Of a stretch of DNA of 9,207 nucleotides, positions 1 through 6,387 are shown in pieces (the stretch's first letter is position 1; each line of letters starts with the position of its first letter). The notes below the pieces were generated by a model. The model did not search any database, was not told the DNA's origin, and saw nothing but the letters and a program-made list of their open reading frames with translations. The DNA comes from an uncultured Gammaproteobacteria bacterium (GTDB lineage Bacteria; Pseudomonadota; Gammaproteobacteria; Steroidobacterales; JABDMI01): positions 1-9,207 of the forward strand of contig CALHVH010000204.1 of assembly GCA_938039225.1 (NCBI GenBank), read 5' to 3'. Position numbers and translations under genes: made by a program.

Positions 1-181
1 CAAGCAAATAGGCTTTGGCCACTAAATACAAAATCCCAGCAACAACGATGACTGAGAGCTTGAGAGCAGACCTGATTGCTAGTGTACTTCGTTTGGCTTT
101 ATCGATTACTGATTCTAGCTCGCTATCAGCCGCTATTGCCAAACTTGGTATTTTATCTCTAACTGATTTAATTAAATTCAT
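1..181 (-). CDS. Small putative single-pass membrane protein, partial (C-terminus beyond left edge)
   Basis: I do not recognise this protein. A minus-strand frame opens with ATG at 181-179 and stays open to the window edge, giving 60 codons so far. The start is supported by an AGGTTG Shine-Dalgarno-like motif about 5 nt upstream, and the gene begins only 23 nt after the lnt stop codon. Residues 1-27 are mixed and soluble with acidic positions (ADSELES, D27). Residues 28-41 are basic (K28, K30, R31, R37, K41), and residues 42-60 are strongly hydrophobic (LSVIVVAGILYLVA core). This suggests an inner-membrane helix with the N-terminus in the cytoplasm by the positive-inside rule. No catalytic motif is visible. 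It is probably the last or a late gene of the miaB-lnt operon. A TTG-started plus-strand frame covers the same bases but lacks this support. Function is unknown; that it is coding is likely but not certain. Confidence 0.6.
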   Translation of the reverse strand, partial: MNLIKSVRDKIPSLAIAADSELESVIDKAKRSTLAIRSALKLSVIVVAGILYLVAKAYLL

Positions 182-204
182 AAATTCAACCTGTTAAATT
201 AAGT

Positions 205-1770
205 TTAATTGCTTTTTCTATAGAGTAAACGAATAATTATCAAAAACCCAAAACAAATCCCAACAATCATCCAATTACCTAGCATGACAAAAGGCGTGGC
301 GCCTTTCACACCTTGAACTGTTCCGCGCAATACTTGCGGCTTGAATTGCTCTACGGTTTTAACCACTTTGCCTTTTTTATCAATCAATGCAGTAATACCA
401 TTATTGGTTGCCCTCAGAATTGGGCGCTCAGTCTCTAATGCTCGCATACGCGTTACTTGTAAATGTTGATGAGGTGCCATAGAACCACCAAACCACGCAT
501 CATTGGTTACATTAACCAAAATATTTGCTTCTGGCAGCATCGCATTCACTCTATCGGTGTAGGCATCTTCATAGCAAATGAAAACACCGTATTTGATTCC
601 ATTAACACTAATGGGTTTTTGGGTTTTTGCACCAGCAGTAAGATTGTTACAAGGCAAACCCATTCTGCATAGCCACTGGCGAACAAACTCAGGTAATGGA
701 AAGTATTCACCATATGGGACTAAATGACTTTTAAAATAAAGCTGTTCTTCAGGGCCATTAAATTTATCATCCACTAAAAATAGTGAGTTGAAATCCTGTC
801 TCTCCCCTTGGGAGTCAAAGCGACGTTCTAAACCACCTACTAAAAAATCCGTATTCGCCCCTAACCGTGCTTTTATACCAGCGTAATAAGGCAGTACCTC
901 AGAACGAAACCTCGGAATCGCGGCCTCAGGCCAAACCAATATATCTGCGTCGGAGTTTTCAACGGTTAATTTTGCATACAATTCGGTAGTGATTGGAAAT
1001 TGCTGAGGAAGCCATTTTTTATCTTGCGACACACCACCTTGAATAAGCGCAAGCGATTTTGCTGCTTGATAATCTTGGGTATAACTGTGTTTATTAAACA
1101 GACCGCCAAAGAATACTGTGACAAGAATGAAACCGATAGTAATAATTTTTTGCGTTTTATCAACGCGATTAAAATTTAAAATAAAGGTAATAAACAATAC
1201 CCAAAGAAACGTACAAAAATACACACCTCCCAATGGAGCATAACCAGCTAGAGGCGTATCAAGCGATAGATAACCTAGATTTAACCAAGGAAAGCCAGTT
1301 AATACCCAGCTTCTAAACCACTCCATAAGCGTCCATAAAGACGCAATGGTAAAAGCCCACATTAAATTTGAGGTAATTATTTGAGAGTATTTAGCGATTA
1401 AATAGGCTAACAATGCAAAGTACGACGCCATGAGCGCAACCAAGCCCAGCATCACAATCATTGCCAGCCATGTTGGCGCACCACCAAACGTACCAACGCT
1501 AATTGTTACCCAATAAGCCCCAAATAAGAATGCAGCGAAACCAAATATAAAGCCAGACTTAGAAGCGTTTTTAGGAGTTTGCTTACGCCAAATAAAAATT
1601 ATGCCAAATACGGAAAGTAACGATAGAACATAAAAACCATATGGAGCAAAGCCAAATGGTAAAAGCGCACCCAAAACAAAACTAAATAGCTTAGGGTATT
1701 CAAGTAAAGGCTTGCTTACAGTATGATAAATTGAATTGGTTTGTGAAGAGTCTATAGCAGCTGCTGACAT
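205..1770 (-). CDS. lnt: Apolipoprotein N-acyltransferase (Lnt)
   Basis: Lnt is an inner-membrane enzyme that transfers an acyl chain from phospholipid to the N-terminal cysteine of diacylated apolipoproteins. This is the last step of lipoprotein maturation before Lol sorting. The 521 residues are close to the usual length of about 510. Several hydrophobic helices fill residues 28-225, followed by a nitrilase-like (carbon-nitrogen hydrolase) domain at about 237-485 and a final membrane helix at about 495-515. The expected catalytic triad is visible: E282 in WPEAAIP, K347 in YFKSHLVPYGEY and C399 in FICYED. The conserved NDAWFG segment lies at 423-428. The ATG sits 2 nt after the corC stop (TAATAATG) with a GAAGAG motif before it, so translation is probably coupled. 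Lnt is the classical terminal member of this conserved gene string. Identity is near certain. Confidence 0.97.
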   Translation of the reverse strand: MSAAAIDSSQTNSIYHTVSKPLLEYPKLFSFVLGALLPFGFAPYGFYVLSLLSVFGIIFIWRKQTPKNASKSGFIFGFAAFLFGAYWVTISVGTFGGAPTWLAMIVMLGLVALMASYFALLAYLIAKYSQIITSNLMWAFTIASLWTLMEWFRSWVLTGFPWLNLGYLSLDTPLAGYAPLGGVYFCTFLWVLFITFILNFNRVDKTQKIITIGFILVTVFFGGLFNKHSYTQDYQAAKSLALIQGGVSQDKKWLPQQFPITTELYAKLTVENSDADILVWPEAAIPRFRSEVLPYYAGIKARLGANTDFLVGGLERRFDSQGERQDFNSLFLVDDKFNGPEEQLYFKSHLVPYGEYFPLPEFVRQWLCRMGLPCNNLTAGAKTQKPISVNGIKYGVFICYEDAYTDRVNAMLPEANILVNVTNDAWFGGSMAPHQHLQVTRMRALETERPILRATNNGITALIDKKGKVVKTVEQFKPQVLRGTVQGVKGATPFVMLGNWMIVGICFGFLIIIRLLYRKSN

Positions 1771-1772
1771 TA

Positions 1773-2693
1773 TTACTCTTCAATCTTCAAAGTTTCAGTA
1801 TTTATGGTTTTCTCACCTAATTGCCCAGAACCATCTACACGACTCACTTTAAGCGTATGTATTCGGCGATTATCAACTTTATACACATGAAAAATAAAAC
1901 TATTAAACTCTAACTCATCACCGATAACGGGCATACGTCCTAATTGAGCTAAAACTAAACCTCCGACGGTATCAAAATCATCGTCAGCAAATTCCACAGA
2001 AAAATGTTCATTAAAATCTTCGATACGAGTTAAAGCTCGAACGGCAAAAAGATTCTCGCCTTCTTTTAATATCTCTATATCGTCTGGAATATCATACTCA
2101 TCATCAATGTCACCAACGATACGTTCAAGAACATCTTCAATGGTAATGAGTCCAGCAACACCGCCATATTCATCCACTACAATGGCAAGGTGATTACGAC
2201 TTGAACGAAACATTTTTAATAAACTATTTAGACGTTTACTTTCAGGTACAAAGACCGGGTTACGTAAACACTCACGGATATCAAAACTTACATCACTATC
2301 AACATTCAATTTTTCAGCCGCAAATTTAAGTAAATCTTTTGCCAAAAGAATGCCAACCACTTCGTCTTTATCATCTCCAATAACCGGGAAACGAGAATGA
2401 CCAACTTCGATAACGTTTTGAATGATTTCGTTGACCGGCATATCACGTTCAAGAACCACCATTTGAGATCTAGGTATCATCACGTCACGAGCCTGAAGTT
2501 CAGCAACTTCGAGAACCCCATCCATCATATCGCGAACTTCGGTATCAATACGACCATGTGCATGCGCATCATCAATATCGCTCTGAAATGAATCATCAGT
2601 CGCTGAATCAGCGTTTGAGAAAATTTGTTTTATCCGTGACCAAAGACCTGATTGTTCAGTTTCGGTCACGCTTATCGACGGTTCGTCTGGCAT
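1773..2693 (-). CDS. ybeX: CBS-domain protein of the CorC/YbeX family
   Basis: This 306-residue protein belongs to the YbeX/CorC family, linked in enterobacteria to magnesium and cobalt efflux and, more recently, to ribosome and RNA homeostasis. Its exact biochemical role is unsettled. There is no membrane segment, so this is the short soluble form that lacks the DUF21 domain of longer relatives. A CBS pair spans about residues 66-195. Conserved stretches are VMIPRSQM (71-78), SRFPVIGD (100-107), VVDEYGGVAGLIT (172-184) and IEDVLERIVGDIDDEYD (185-201). A CorC_HlyC C-terminal domain covers about 207-285, with DTVGGLVLAQLGRMP at 241-255. CBS pairs of this type bind adenine nucleotides in characterised relatives. 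The ATG is preceded by AAGAGAG at good spacing, lies 25 nt after ybeY, and its stop nearly touches lnt. The family call is firm; the physiological substrate is not readable from sequence. Confidence 0.95.
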   Translation of the reverse strand: MPDEPSISVTETEQSGLWSRIKQIFSNADSATDDSFQSDIDDAHAHGRIDTEVRDMMDGVLEVAELQARDVMIPRSQMVVLERDMPVNEIIQNVIEVGHSRFPVIGDDKDEVVGILLAKDLLKFAAEKLNVDSDVSFDIRECLRNPVFVPESKRLNSLLKMFRSSRNHLAIVVDEYGGVAGLITIEDVLERIVGDIDDEYDIPDDIEILKEGENLFAVRALTRIEDFNEHFSVEFADDDFDTVGGLVLAQLGRMPVIGDELEFNSFIFHVYKVDNRRIHTLKVSRVDGSGQLGEKTINTETLKIEE

Positions 2694-2718
2694 TGCTGCT
2701 CTCTTAGTGGATACCCTG

Positions 2719-3174
2719 TTAATCTACCTGATATGGATTAGAAAATCCAAGCGCTTTTAGTACTTCAATCTCTTTATTTTCCATAATTTCACGTTCATCA
2801 GACTCAATGTGATCATAACCCTGGATATGTAAACAAGCATGGATCACCATATGTGCCCAACGGTCTTTTACATCTTTACCAAACTCAGCCGCTTCTTGAG
2901 CCACAATATCAGCACAAATCACTATATCTCCTAGTATTTGCACTTCTGGACCCACTGGAACCTCTGACGCAAAACTCAGGACATTGGTAACCTTATCTTT
3001 ATCTCGATAATCTCGGTTTAAACTCTGGATTTCATCTACAGAAACAATACGCAAGGTGATTTCGGTGTTTTGTTCAACTGATATTTGCGCGGCATTTATC
3101 CACTCATTAAGTGCCTCATCCGAGGGAATATGAGTAGAAACCACTACGCGCTGTATATTAATTGAGAGTGACAT
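2719..3174 (-). CDS. ybeY: Endoribonuclease / rRNA maturation factor YbeY
   Basis: YbeY is a small zinc-dependent endoribonuclease needed for 16S rRNA 3'-end maturation and late ribosome quality control in bacteria. The 151-residue length matches the family. The metal-binding signature is present near the C-terminus as HACLHIQGYDH, giving zinc ligands H112, H116 and H122. The Gly usually found after the first His is Ala here. The family segments LNRDYRDKDKVTNVLSFA (52-69) and LGDIVIC (81-87) are also intact. The ATG lies 21 nt after the ybeZ stop without an obvious Shine-Dalgarno motif, so translation may depend on coupling to ybeZ. Adjacency to ybeZ and ybeX fits the known YbeZ-YbeY functional partnership. 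Identity is secure from motif, length and context. Confidence 0.96.
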   Translation of the reverse strand: MSLSINIQRVVVSTHIPSDEALNEWINAAQISVEQNTEITLRIVSVDEIQSLNRDYRDKDKVTNVLSFASEVPVGPEVQILGDIVICADIVAQEAAEFGKDVKDRWAHMVIHACLHIQGYDHIESDEREIMENKEIEVLKALGFSNPYQVD

Positions 3175-3195
3175 AAAGTCTAGGTAAGCTTAGTT

Positions 3196-4158
3196 TTATT
3201 TGTCTTCTTGCATAGCTTGGTATCGTTCATAAGCGTACACAACTCGCTGTACCAACGGGTGACGCACAACATCCAGAGCTTCAAAATGTGTGATACCAAC
3301 ATTTTCTTCGTCTTTCAAAACTTCTAAGGCCTCTAACAAGCCTGATTTAGTATGTTTAGGTAAATCAGTTTGCGTCACATCGCCCGTAACTACGGTATGA
3401 GAACCGTATCCAATACGCGTGAGGAACATTTTCATTTGCTCACGTGTTGTATTTTGAGCTTCATCAAGAATTACAAAACTTTCATTCAACGTGCGCCCTC
3501 GCATAAAGGCCAAAGGGGCTACTTCAATAACATGCTTCTCCATTAAACGTTCTACTCGTTCAAAGCCTAGTAACTCATATAAGGCGTCATACATAGGACG
3601 CAAATAAGGATCAATTTTATCCGACATATTGCCTGGTAAAAAACCTAATCGTTCACCTGCTTCAACTGCAGGGCGTACAAGCACTATTCGTCTGACCAAA
3701 CCACTGTCTAAAGCATCTACTGCACAGGCAACCGCAAGATAGGTTTTACCCGTTCCCGCTGGACCAATACCAAAATTCAAATCACGAGTTTGAATTTGTA
3801 AGATATAACGTTTTTGATTATCACCACGAGCATGCACTTGTTTACGTCGGGTTTTAATTGAAACTTCATGCCCTACTTTGCTTTTGTCTTGATTAAGAGC
3901 GACTTGAACAGCAAGATGAATATCTTCCGCGTCTAAAACACCTGTAGCTGATTTTATATAGAGCTCTTCAAGTAAGTTTTTAACCCGTACTAGATCTTTA
4001 CGTGGACCAGTTAAAGTAAACTCATTACTACGATTATTGATGGTAACGCCAAACTGATCTGAGATTGTTTGAATATTACTGTCATAGGAACCGCACAATA
4101 AACTTAAGCGCTCAGAACTCTCCGGCACTAATTGAAAGGTTATTTTAGAATCAGTCAA
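3196..4158 (-). CDS. ybeZ: PhoH-like ATPase YbeZ (TTG start)
   Basis: This is a cytosolic P-loop ATPase of the PhoH family (320 residues, normal for YbeZ). It is thought to work with YbeY in RNA metabolism and has sequence links to superfamily I helicases. Residues about 1-100 form the N-terminal region with a KH-like stretch. The PhoH ATPase core follows, with Walker A GPAGTGKT at 132-139, Walker B FVILDEAQN at 228-236, the TGD motif at 258-260 and the conserved VRHPLVQRVV near 298-307. The first codon is TTG at 4158-4156. An AAGAAG motif lies 8 nt upstream, the N-terminus aligns with what is expected of the family, and the next internal Met is M178, beyond Walker A, so TTG is the credible start. 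It sits 41 nt downstream of miaB across an AT-rich gap with no terminator hairpin, so it is probably co-transcribed with miaB. Confidence 0.95.
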   Translation of the reverse strand: MTDSKITFQLVPESSERLSLLCGSYDSNIQTISDQFGVTINNRSNEFTLTGPRKDLVRVKNLLEELYIKSATGVLDAEDIHLAVQVALNQDKSKVGHEVSIKTRRKQVHARGDNQKRYILQIQTRDLNFGIGPAGTGKTYLAVACAVDALDSGLVRRIVLVRPAVEAGERLGFLPGNMSDKIDPYLRPMYDALYELLGFERVERLMEKHVIEVAPLAFMRGRTLNESFVILDEAQNTTREQMKMFLTRIGYGSHTVVTGDVTQTDLPKHTKSGLLEALEVLKDEENVGITHFEALDVVRHPLVQRVVYAYERYQAMQEDK

Positions 4159-4199
4159 AATATATTCTTCTTATTTTTTATATTAAATTAATTATTGAT

Positions 4200-5546
4200 T
4201 TAGGCGGCATCAGTAACCGAATCTACCATACGGCCACGTAAAGTATTACGCATTGTTTCAGTAATTACTACATCAACAAATTGCCCTATTAAGTCAGCTG
4301 AACCGTCAAAATTTACCCAACGGTTATTATAGGTACGTCCAGTAATTTGATTCTTATCTTTTACTGAAATTTTCTCTACCAATACTTTATATGTCTTACC
4401 AACCATTCCTTCACTAATGGCTTGAGCTTGTTGTGCAATACGCTGTTGCAATAAGGACAAACGTAATTTCTTAGTTTCCATTGGTACGTCGTCAGGCAAT
4501 GAAGCTGCAGGAGTACCTGGTCTCTGGCTATAGATGAAACTAAACGAATGGTCAAAGCCAACTTCGGCAATAAGATTCATAGTAGCTTCAAAATCTTTGT
4601 CGGTTTCGCCTGGAAAACCAATAATAAAGTCTGACGAAATACTAATGTTTGGACGAACGGCTTTTAGCTTACGGATTTTTTGTTTGTATTCAATTGCGGT
4701 GTGCTTACGCTTCATTAAAGACAAAATCAAATCAGAACCACTTTGCACCGGAAGATGTAAGTAATCAGCAAGTTCAGGAACTTCAGCATAGGCTTGAATA
4801 AGCGCATCATTAAATTCAACTGGATGTGAAGTTGTAAAATGAATTCGTTCTATACCATCTACAGCAGCTACATAATGAATAAGTGTAGCTAAATCAGCAA
4901 TTGAACCATCATGCATTGGGCCTAAATATGAATTTACATTTTGACCAAGCAAATTAATTTCTTTAACACCTTGTTCTGCAAGCTTTACAACTTCAACAAT
5001 AACATCATCAAATGGACGTGAAATTTCTTCACCACGTGTATAGGGAACTACACAAAACGTACAGTACTTACTACAGCCTTCCATTATTGATACAAACGCG
5101 GTTGGGCCATCTGCCTTTGGTTCAGGTAGGCGATCAAATTTTTCAATCTCAGGAAAACTAATGTCAACCACAGGTTTTTTCTTTGCCTTGGCTTCTGCAA
5201 TTAACTCCGGTAAGCGATGCAAAGTTTGGGGACCAAAAACCACATCAACATAAGGAGCTCGTTTAAGAATTGCCGAACCTTCTTGAGATGCAACACATCC
5301 ACCTACACCAATAATTAAATGCGGCTTGTCTTTTTTCCAGTTTTTCCAACGCCCTAAGGCCGAGAAAACTTTCTCTTGAGCTTTTTCACGAATGGAACAG
5401 GTATTCAACAATAAAACATCGGCATCTTCAGGAGTGTCTGTTAAAACCAGACCTTGGTCTGAGTTCAACACATCCGCCATTTTTTCTGAATCGTATTCAT
5501 TCATCTGGCAGCCATAAGTTTTAATGTACAATTTTGCAGTAGTCAT
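4200..5546 (-). CDS. miaB: tRNA-2-methylthio-N6-dimethylallyladenosine synthase MiaB
   Basis: MiaB is a cytosolic radical-SAM methylthiotransferase that adds a 2-methylthio group to N6-isopentenyl-A37 of tRNAs reading UNN codons. The 448 residues show the full three-domain layout. The N-terminal UPF0004 domain (about 4-120) holds auxiliary-cluster cysteines C13 (TYGCQMNEYDSE), C50 (NTCSIREKA) and C84 (GGCVAS). The radical SAM core has C158, C162 and C165 in the CxxxCxxC motif (EGCSKYCTFCVVPYTRG). The C-terminal TRAM RNA-binding domain spans about 380-443. LLGQNVNSY (199-207) and SDFIIGFPGET (305-315) are further family blocks. The ATG fits homologue N-termini (KLYIKTYGCQMN), although no strong Shine-Dalgarno motif precedes it. 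It is the first gene of the leftward cluster, with a candidate extended -10 promoter upstream. Confidence 0.97.
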   Translation of the reverse strand: MTTAKLYIKTYGCQMNEYDSEKMADVLNSDQGLVLTDTPEDADVLLLNTCSIREKAQEKVFSALGRWKNWKKDKPHLIIGVGGCVASQEGSAILKRAPYVDVVFGPQTLHRLPELIAEAKAKKKPVVDISFPEIEKFDRLPEPKADGPTAFVSIMEGCSKYCTFCVVPYTRGEEISRPFDDVIVEVVKLAEQGVKEINLLGQNVNSYLGPMHDGSIADLATLIHYVAAVDGIERIHFTTSHPVEFNDALIQAYAEVPELADYLHLPVQSGSDLILSLMKRKHTAIEYKQKIRKLKAVRPNISISSDFIIGFPGETDKDFEATMNLIAEVGFDHSFSFIYSQRPGTPAASLPDDVPMETKKLRLSLLQQRIAQQAQAISEGMVGKTYKVLVEKISVKDKNQITGRTYNNRWVNFDGSADLIGQFVDVVITETMRNTLRGRMVDSVTDAA

Positions 5547-5587
5547 AAATTTTGGACTTTTTCGAGCTTAGCTTAAATTAGCCGCAC

Positions 5588-5596
5588 ATTTTACCA
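5588..5596 (-). promoter_or_regulatory. Candidate extended -10 promoter for the miaB operon
   Basis: On the minus strand this reads TGGTAAAAT, an extended -10 element (TGn followed by TAAAAT, five of six matches to TATAAT). It would place a transcript start about 35 nt upstream of the miaB ATG. No good -35 hexamer sits 16-18 nt upstream, which is tolerable for an extended -10 promoter. In an AT-rich region such matches arise by chance, so confidence is limited. Confidence 0.35.
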
Positions 5597-5632
5597 GTTT
5601 TACGTCTTAAACTCTCATTTAATAAACACTAC

Positions 5633-5668
5633 TTGATAAATTTGATAATATAATTTTTTATATATAAA
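5633..5668 (+). promoter_or_regulatory. AT-rich candidate promoter region for the rightward redoxin gene
   Basis: This stretch contains two TTGATA hexamers (5633-5638 and 5642-5647), a perfect TATAAT (5649-5654) and a TATAAA (5663-5668). No pair has ideal 17-nt spacing: the second TTGATA and TATAAA are 15 nt apart, and TATAAT lacks a good -35 at 16-18 nt. The cluster lies 40-75 nt before the redoxin start, where a promoter is expected. Which hexamers are used cannot be decided from sequence. Confidence 0.3.
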
Positions 5669-5675
5669 TCAATGG

Positions 5676-5690
5676 CTTAATTTAATTAAG
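5676..5690. repeat. Short perfect inverted repeat upstream of redoxin gene
   Basis: CTTAATT and AATTAAG flank a single T, forming a perfect 7-bp inverted repeat. It lies between the candidate promoter and the Shine-Dalgarno motif (AGGA, 5697-5700) of the redoxin gene. It could be a repressor or activator half-site pair, but it is built only of an AT core with one G/C pair per arm, so chance is a real alternative. Confidence 0.25.
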
Positions 5691-5707
5691 CACTATAGGA
5701 CAAGCTT

Positions 5708-6253
5708 ATGCTTTTAGACACCCCCATATGCGACTTTGGCTGGAAGGCCCCTGATTTCACACTTTCAGACCCAGACGGTACTGAATTCACTATGTCGGAC
5801 TATCTTGGGGAGAAGGGTTTATTACTGATGTTCATTTGCAATCATTGCCCTTATGTACAAAAAATTACGCAGCAATTAGCTAAAGACACGGCATTACTTA
5901 TGAAAGAAGGCATTCATGTTCTTGCGGTAATGTCTAATGATTATCAACGCGTTAGCATGGACTCACCCGAGAACATGAAAAAGTTTGCCCTAGAAAATGA
6001 TTTCCGTTTTCCTTATCTTGTTGATGAAAATCAAACAGTTGGACGGGCTTATGGAGCGGTCTGTACTCCAGACTTTTTTGGTTTAAATAAGCATGGTGAA
6101 CTGCAGTATCGAGGACGCTTAGACAATATTGGCATGGGAAGCGCTCCTAATCGAGTAGCAGAACTGCTTAATGCCATGCGCTTAATTGCCGAGACCGGTC
6201 ATGGCCCTCAAGAGCAATTTGCAAGTATGGGTTGCTCTATAAAATGGCGTTAA
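5708..6253 (+). CDS. Thioredoxin-fold redoxin (PRX-like/AhpC-TSA family) with CxxC motif
   Basis: This is a 181-residue soluble thioredoxin-family protein without a signal peptide, so it is presumably a cytosolic thiol reductase or peroxiredoxin-like enzyme. The N-terminus has the redoxin pattern APDFTLSDPDG (14-24). The active-site segment FICNHCPYV carries C44 and C47. The cis-proline region reads AVCTPDFF (117-124), adding C119, and the C-terminus ends in the family-typical SMGCSIKWR with C176. This CNHCPYV plus GCSIKW combination is typical of the widespread 'PRX_like1/thioredoxin family protein' group, whose physiological substrate is mostly unknown. The ATG is well supported by AGGA at 5697-5700 with 7-nt spacing. 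It is divergent from miaB and 128 nt upstream of a cyclic-di-GMP enzyme gene. No terminator is visible between those two, so read-through is possible. The family call is firm; no gene symbol can be given safely. Confidence 0.9.
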   Translation: MLLDTPICDFGWKAPDFTLSDPDGTEFTMSDYLGEKGLLLMFICNHCPYVQKITQQLAKDTALLMKEGIHVLAVMSNDYQRVSMDSPENMKKFALENDFRFPYLVDENQTVGRAYGAVCTPDFFGLNKHGELQYRGRLDNIGMGSAPNRVAELLNAMRLIAETGHGPQEQFASMGCSIKWR

Positions 6254-6370
6254 TATTGAGACCCTAATAAAAAATTACTAAAAAAATCATAAAAAACATA
6301 CACATAAATACTATTATTTATATGAGTATAAAACGTGACAAACTTAACAGTTAATTTTGAATAAAACTAA

Positions 6371-6387
6371 TATAATCAAGGATGATG
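6371..6387 (+). promoter_or_regulatory. TATAAT and SD-like AAGGA abutting the start of the GGDEF/EAL gene
   Basis: A perfect TATAAT lies at 6371-6376 and AAGGA at 6378-6382, followed by tandem ATG codons at 6382 and 6385. AAGGA overlaps the first ATG and is only 2 nt from the second, too close for normal Shine-Dalgarno pairing. If TATAAT is a true -10, transcription would start at about 6382-6385, making the mRNA leaderless. No good -35 lies at 16-18 nt (CAGTTA at 17). In-frame extension upstream is blocked by TAA at 6373-6375. Confidence 0.3.

Noticed and set aside
15..197. Plus-strand open frame of 60 codons with a TTG start
   Set aside because: It lies wholly over the minus-strand frame that follows lnt, has no Shine-Dalgarno motif in view, and has no recognisable domain. 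The minus-strand frame has an ATG, an AGGTTG motif and operon context.
463..672. Open frame antisense to lnt
   Set aside because: It overlaps the well-supported lnt coding region, shows no protein motif, and is a shadow frame.
4534..4764. Open frame antisense to miaB
   Set aside because: It lies over the conserved radical-SAM region of miaB and has no features of its own.
6304..6321. ATAAATA / TATTTAT inverted repeat with a 4-nt loop in the gap before the GGDEF/EAL gene
   Set aside because: It is a purely A/T 7-bp stem in very AT-rich DNA, too weak for a terminator and likely chance. The 128-nt gap otherwise shows no hairpin with a T-tract.
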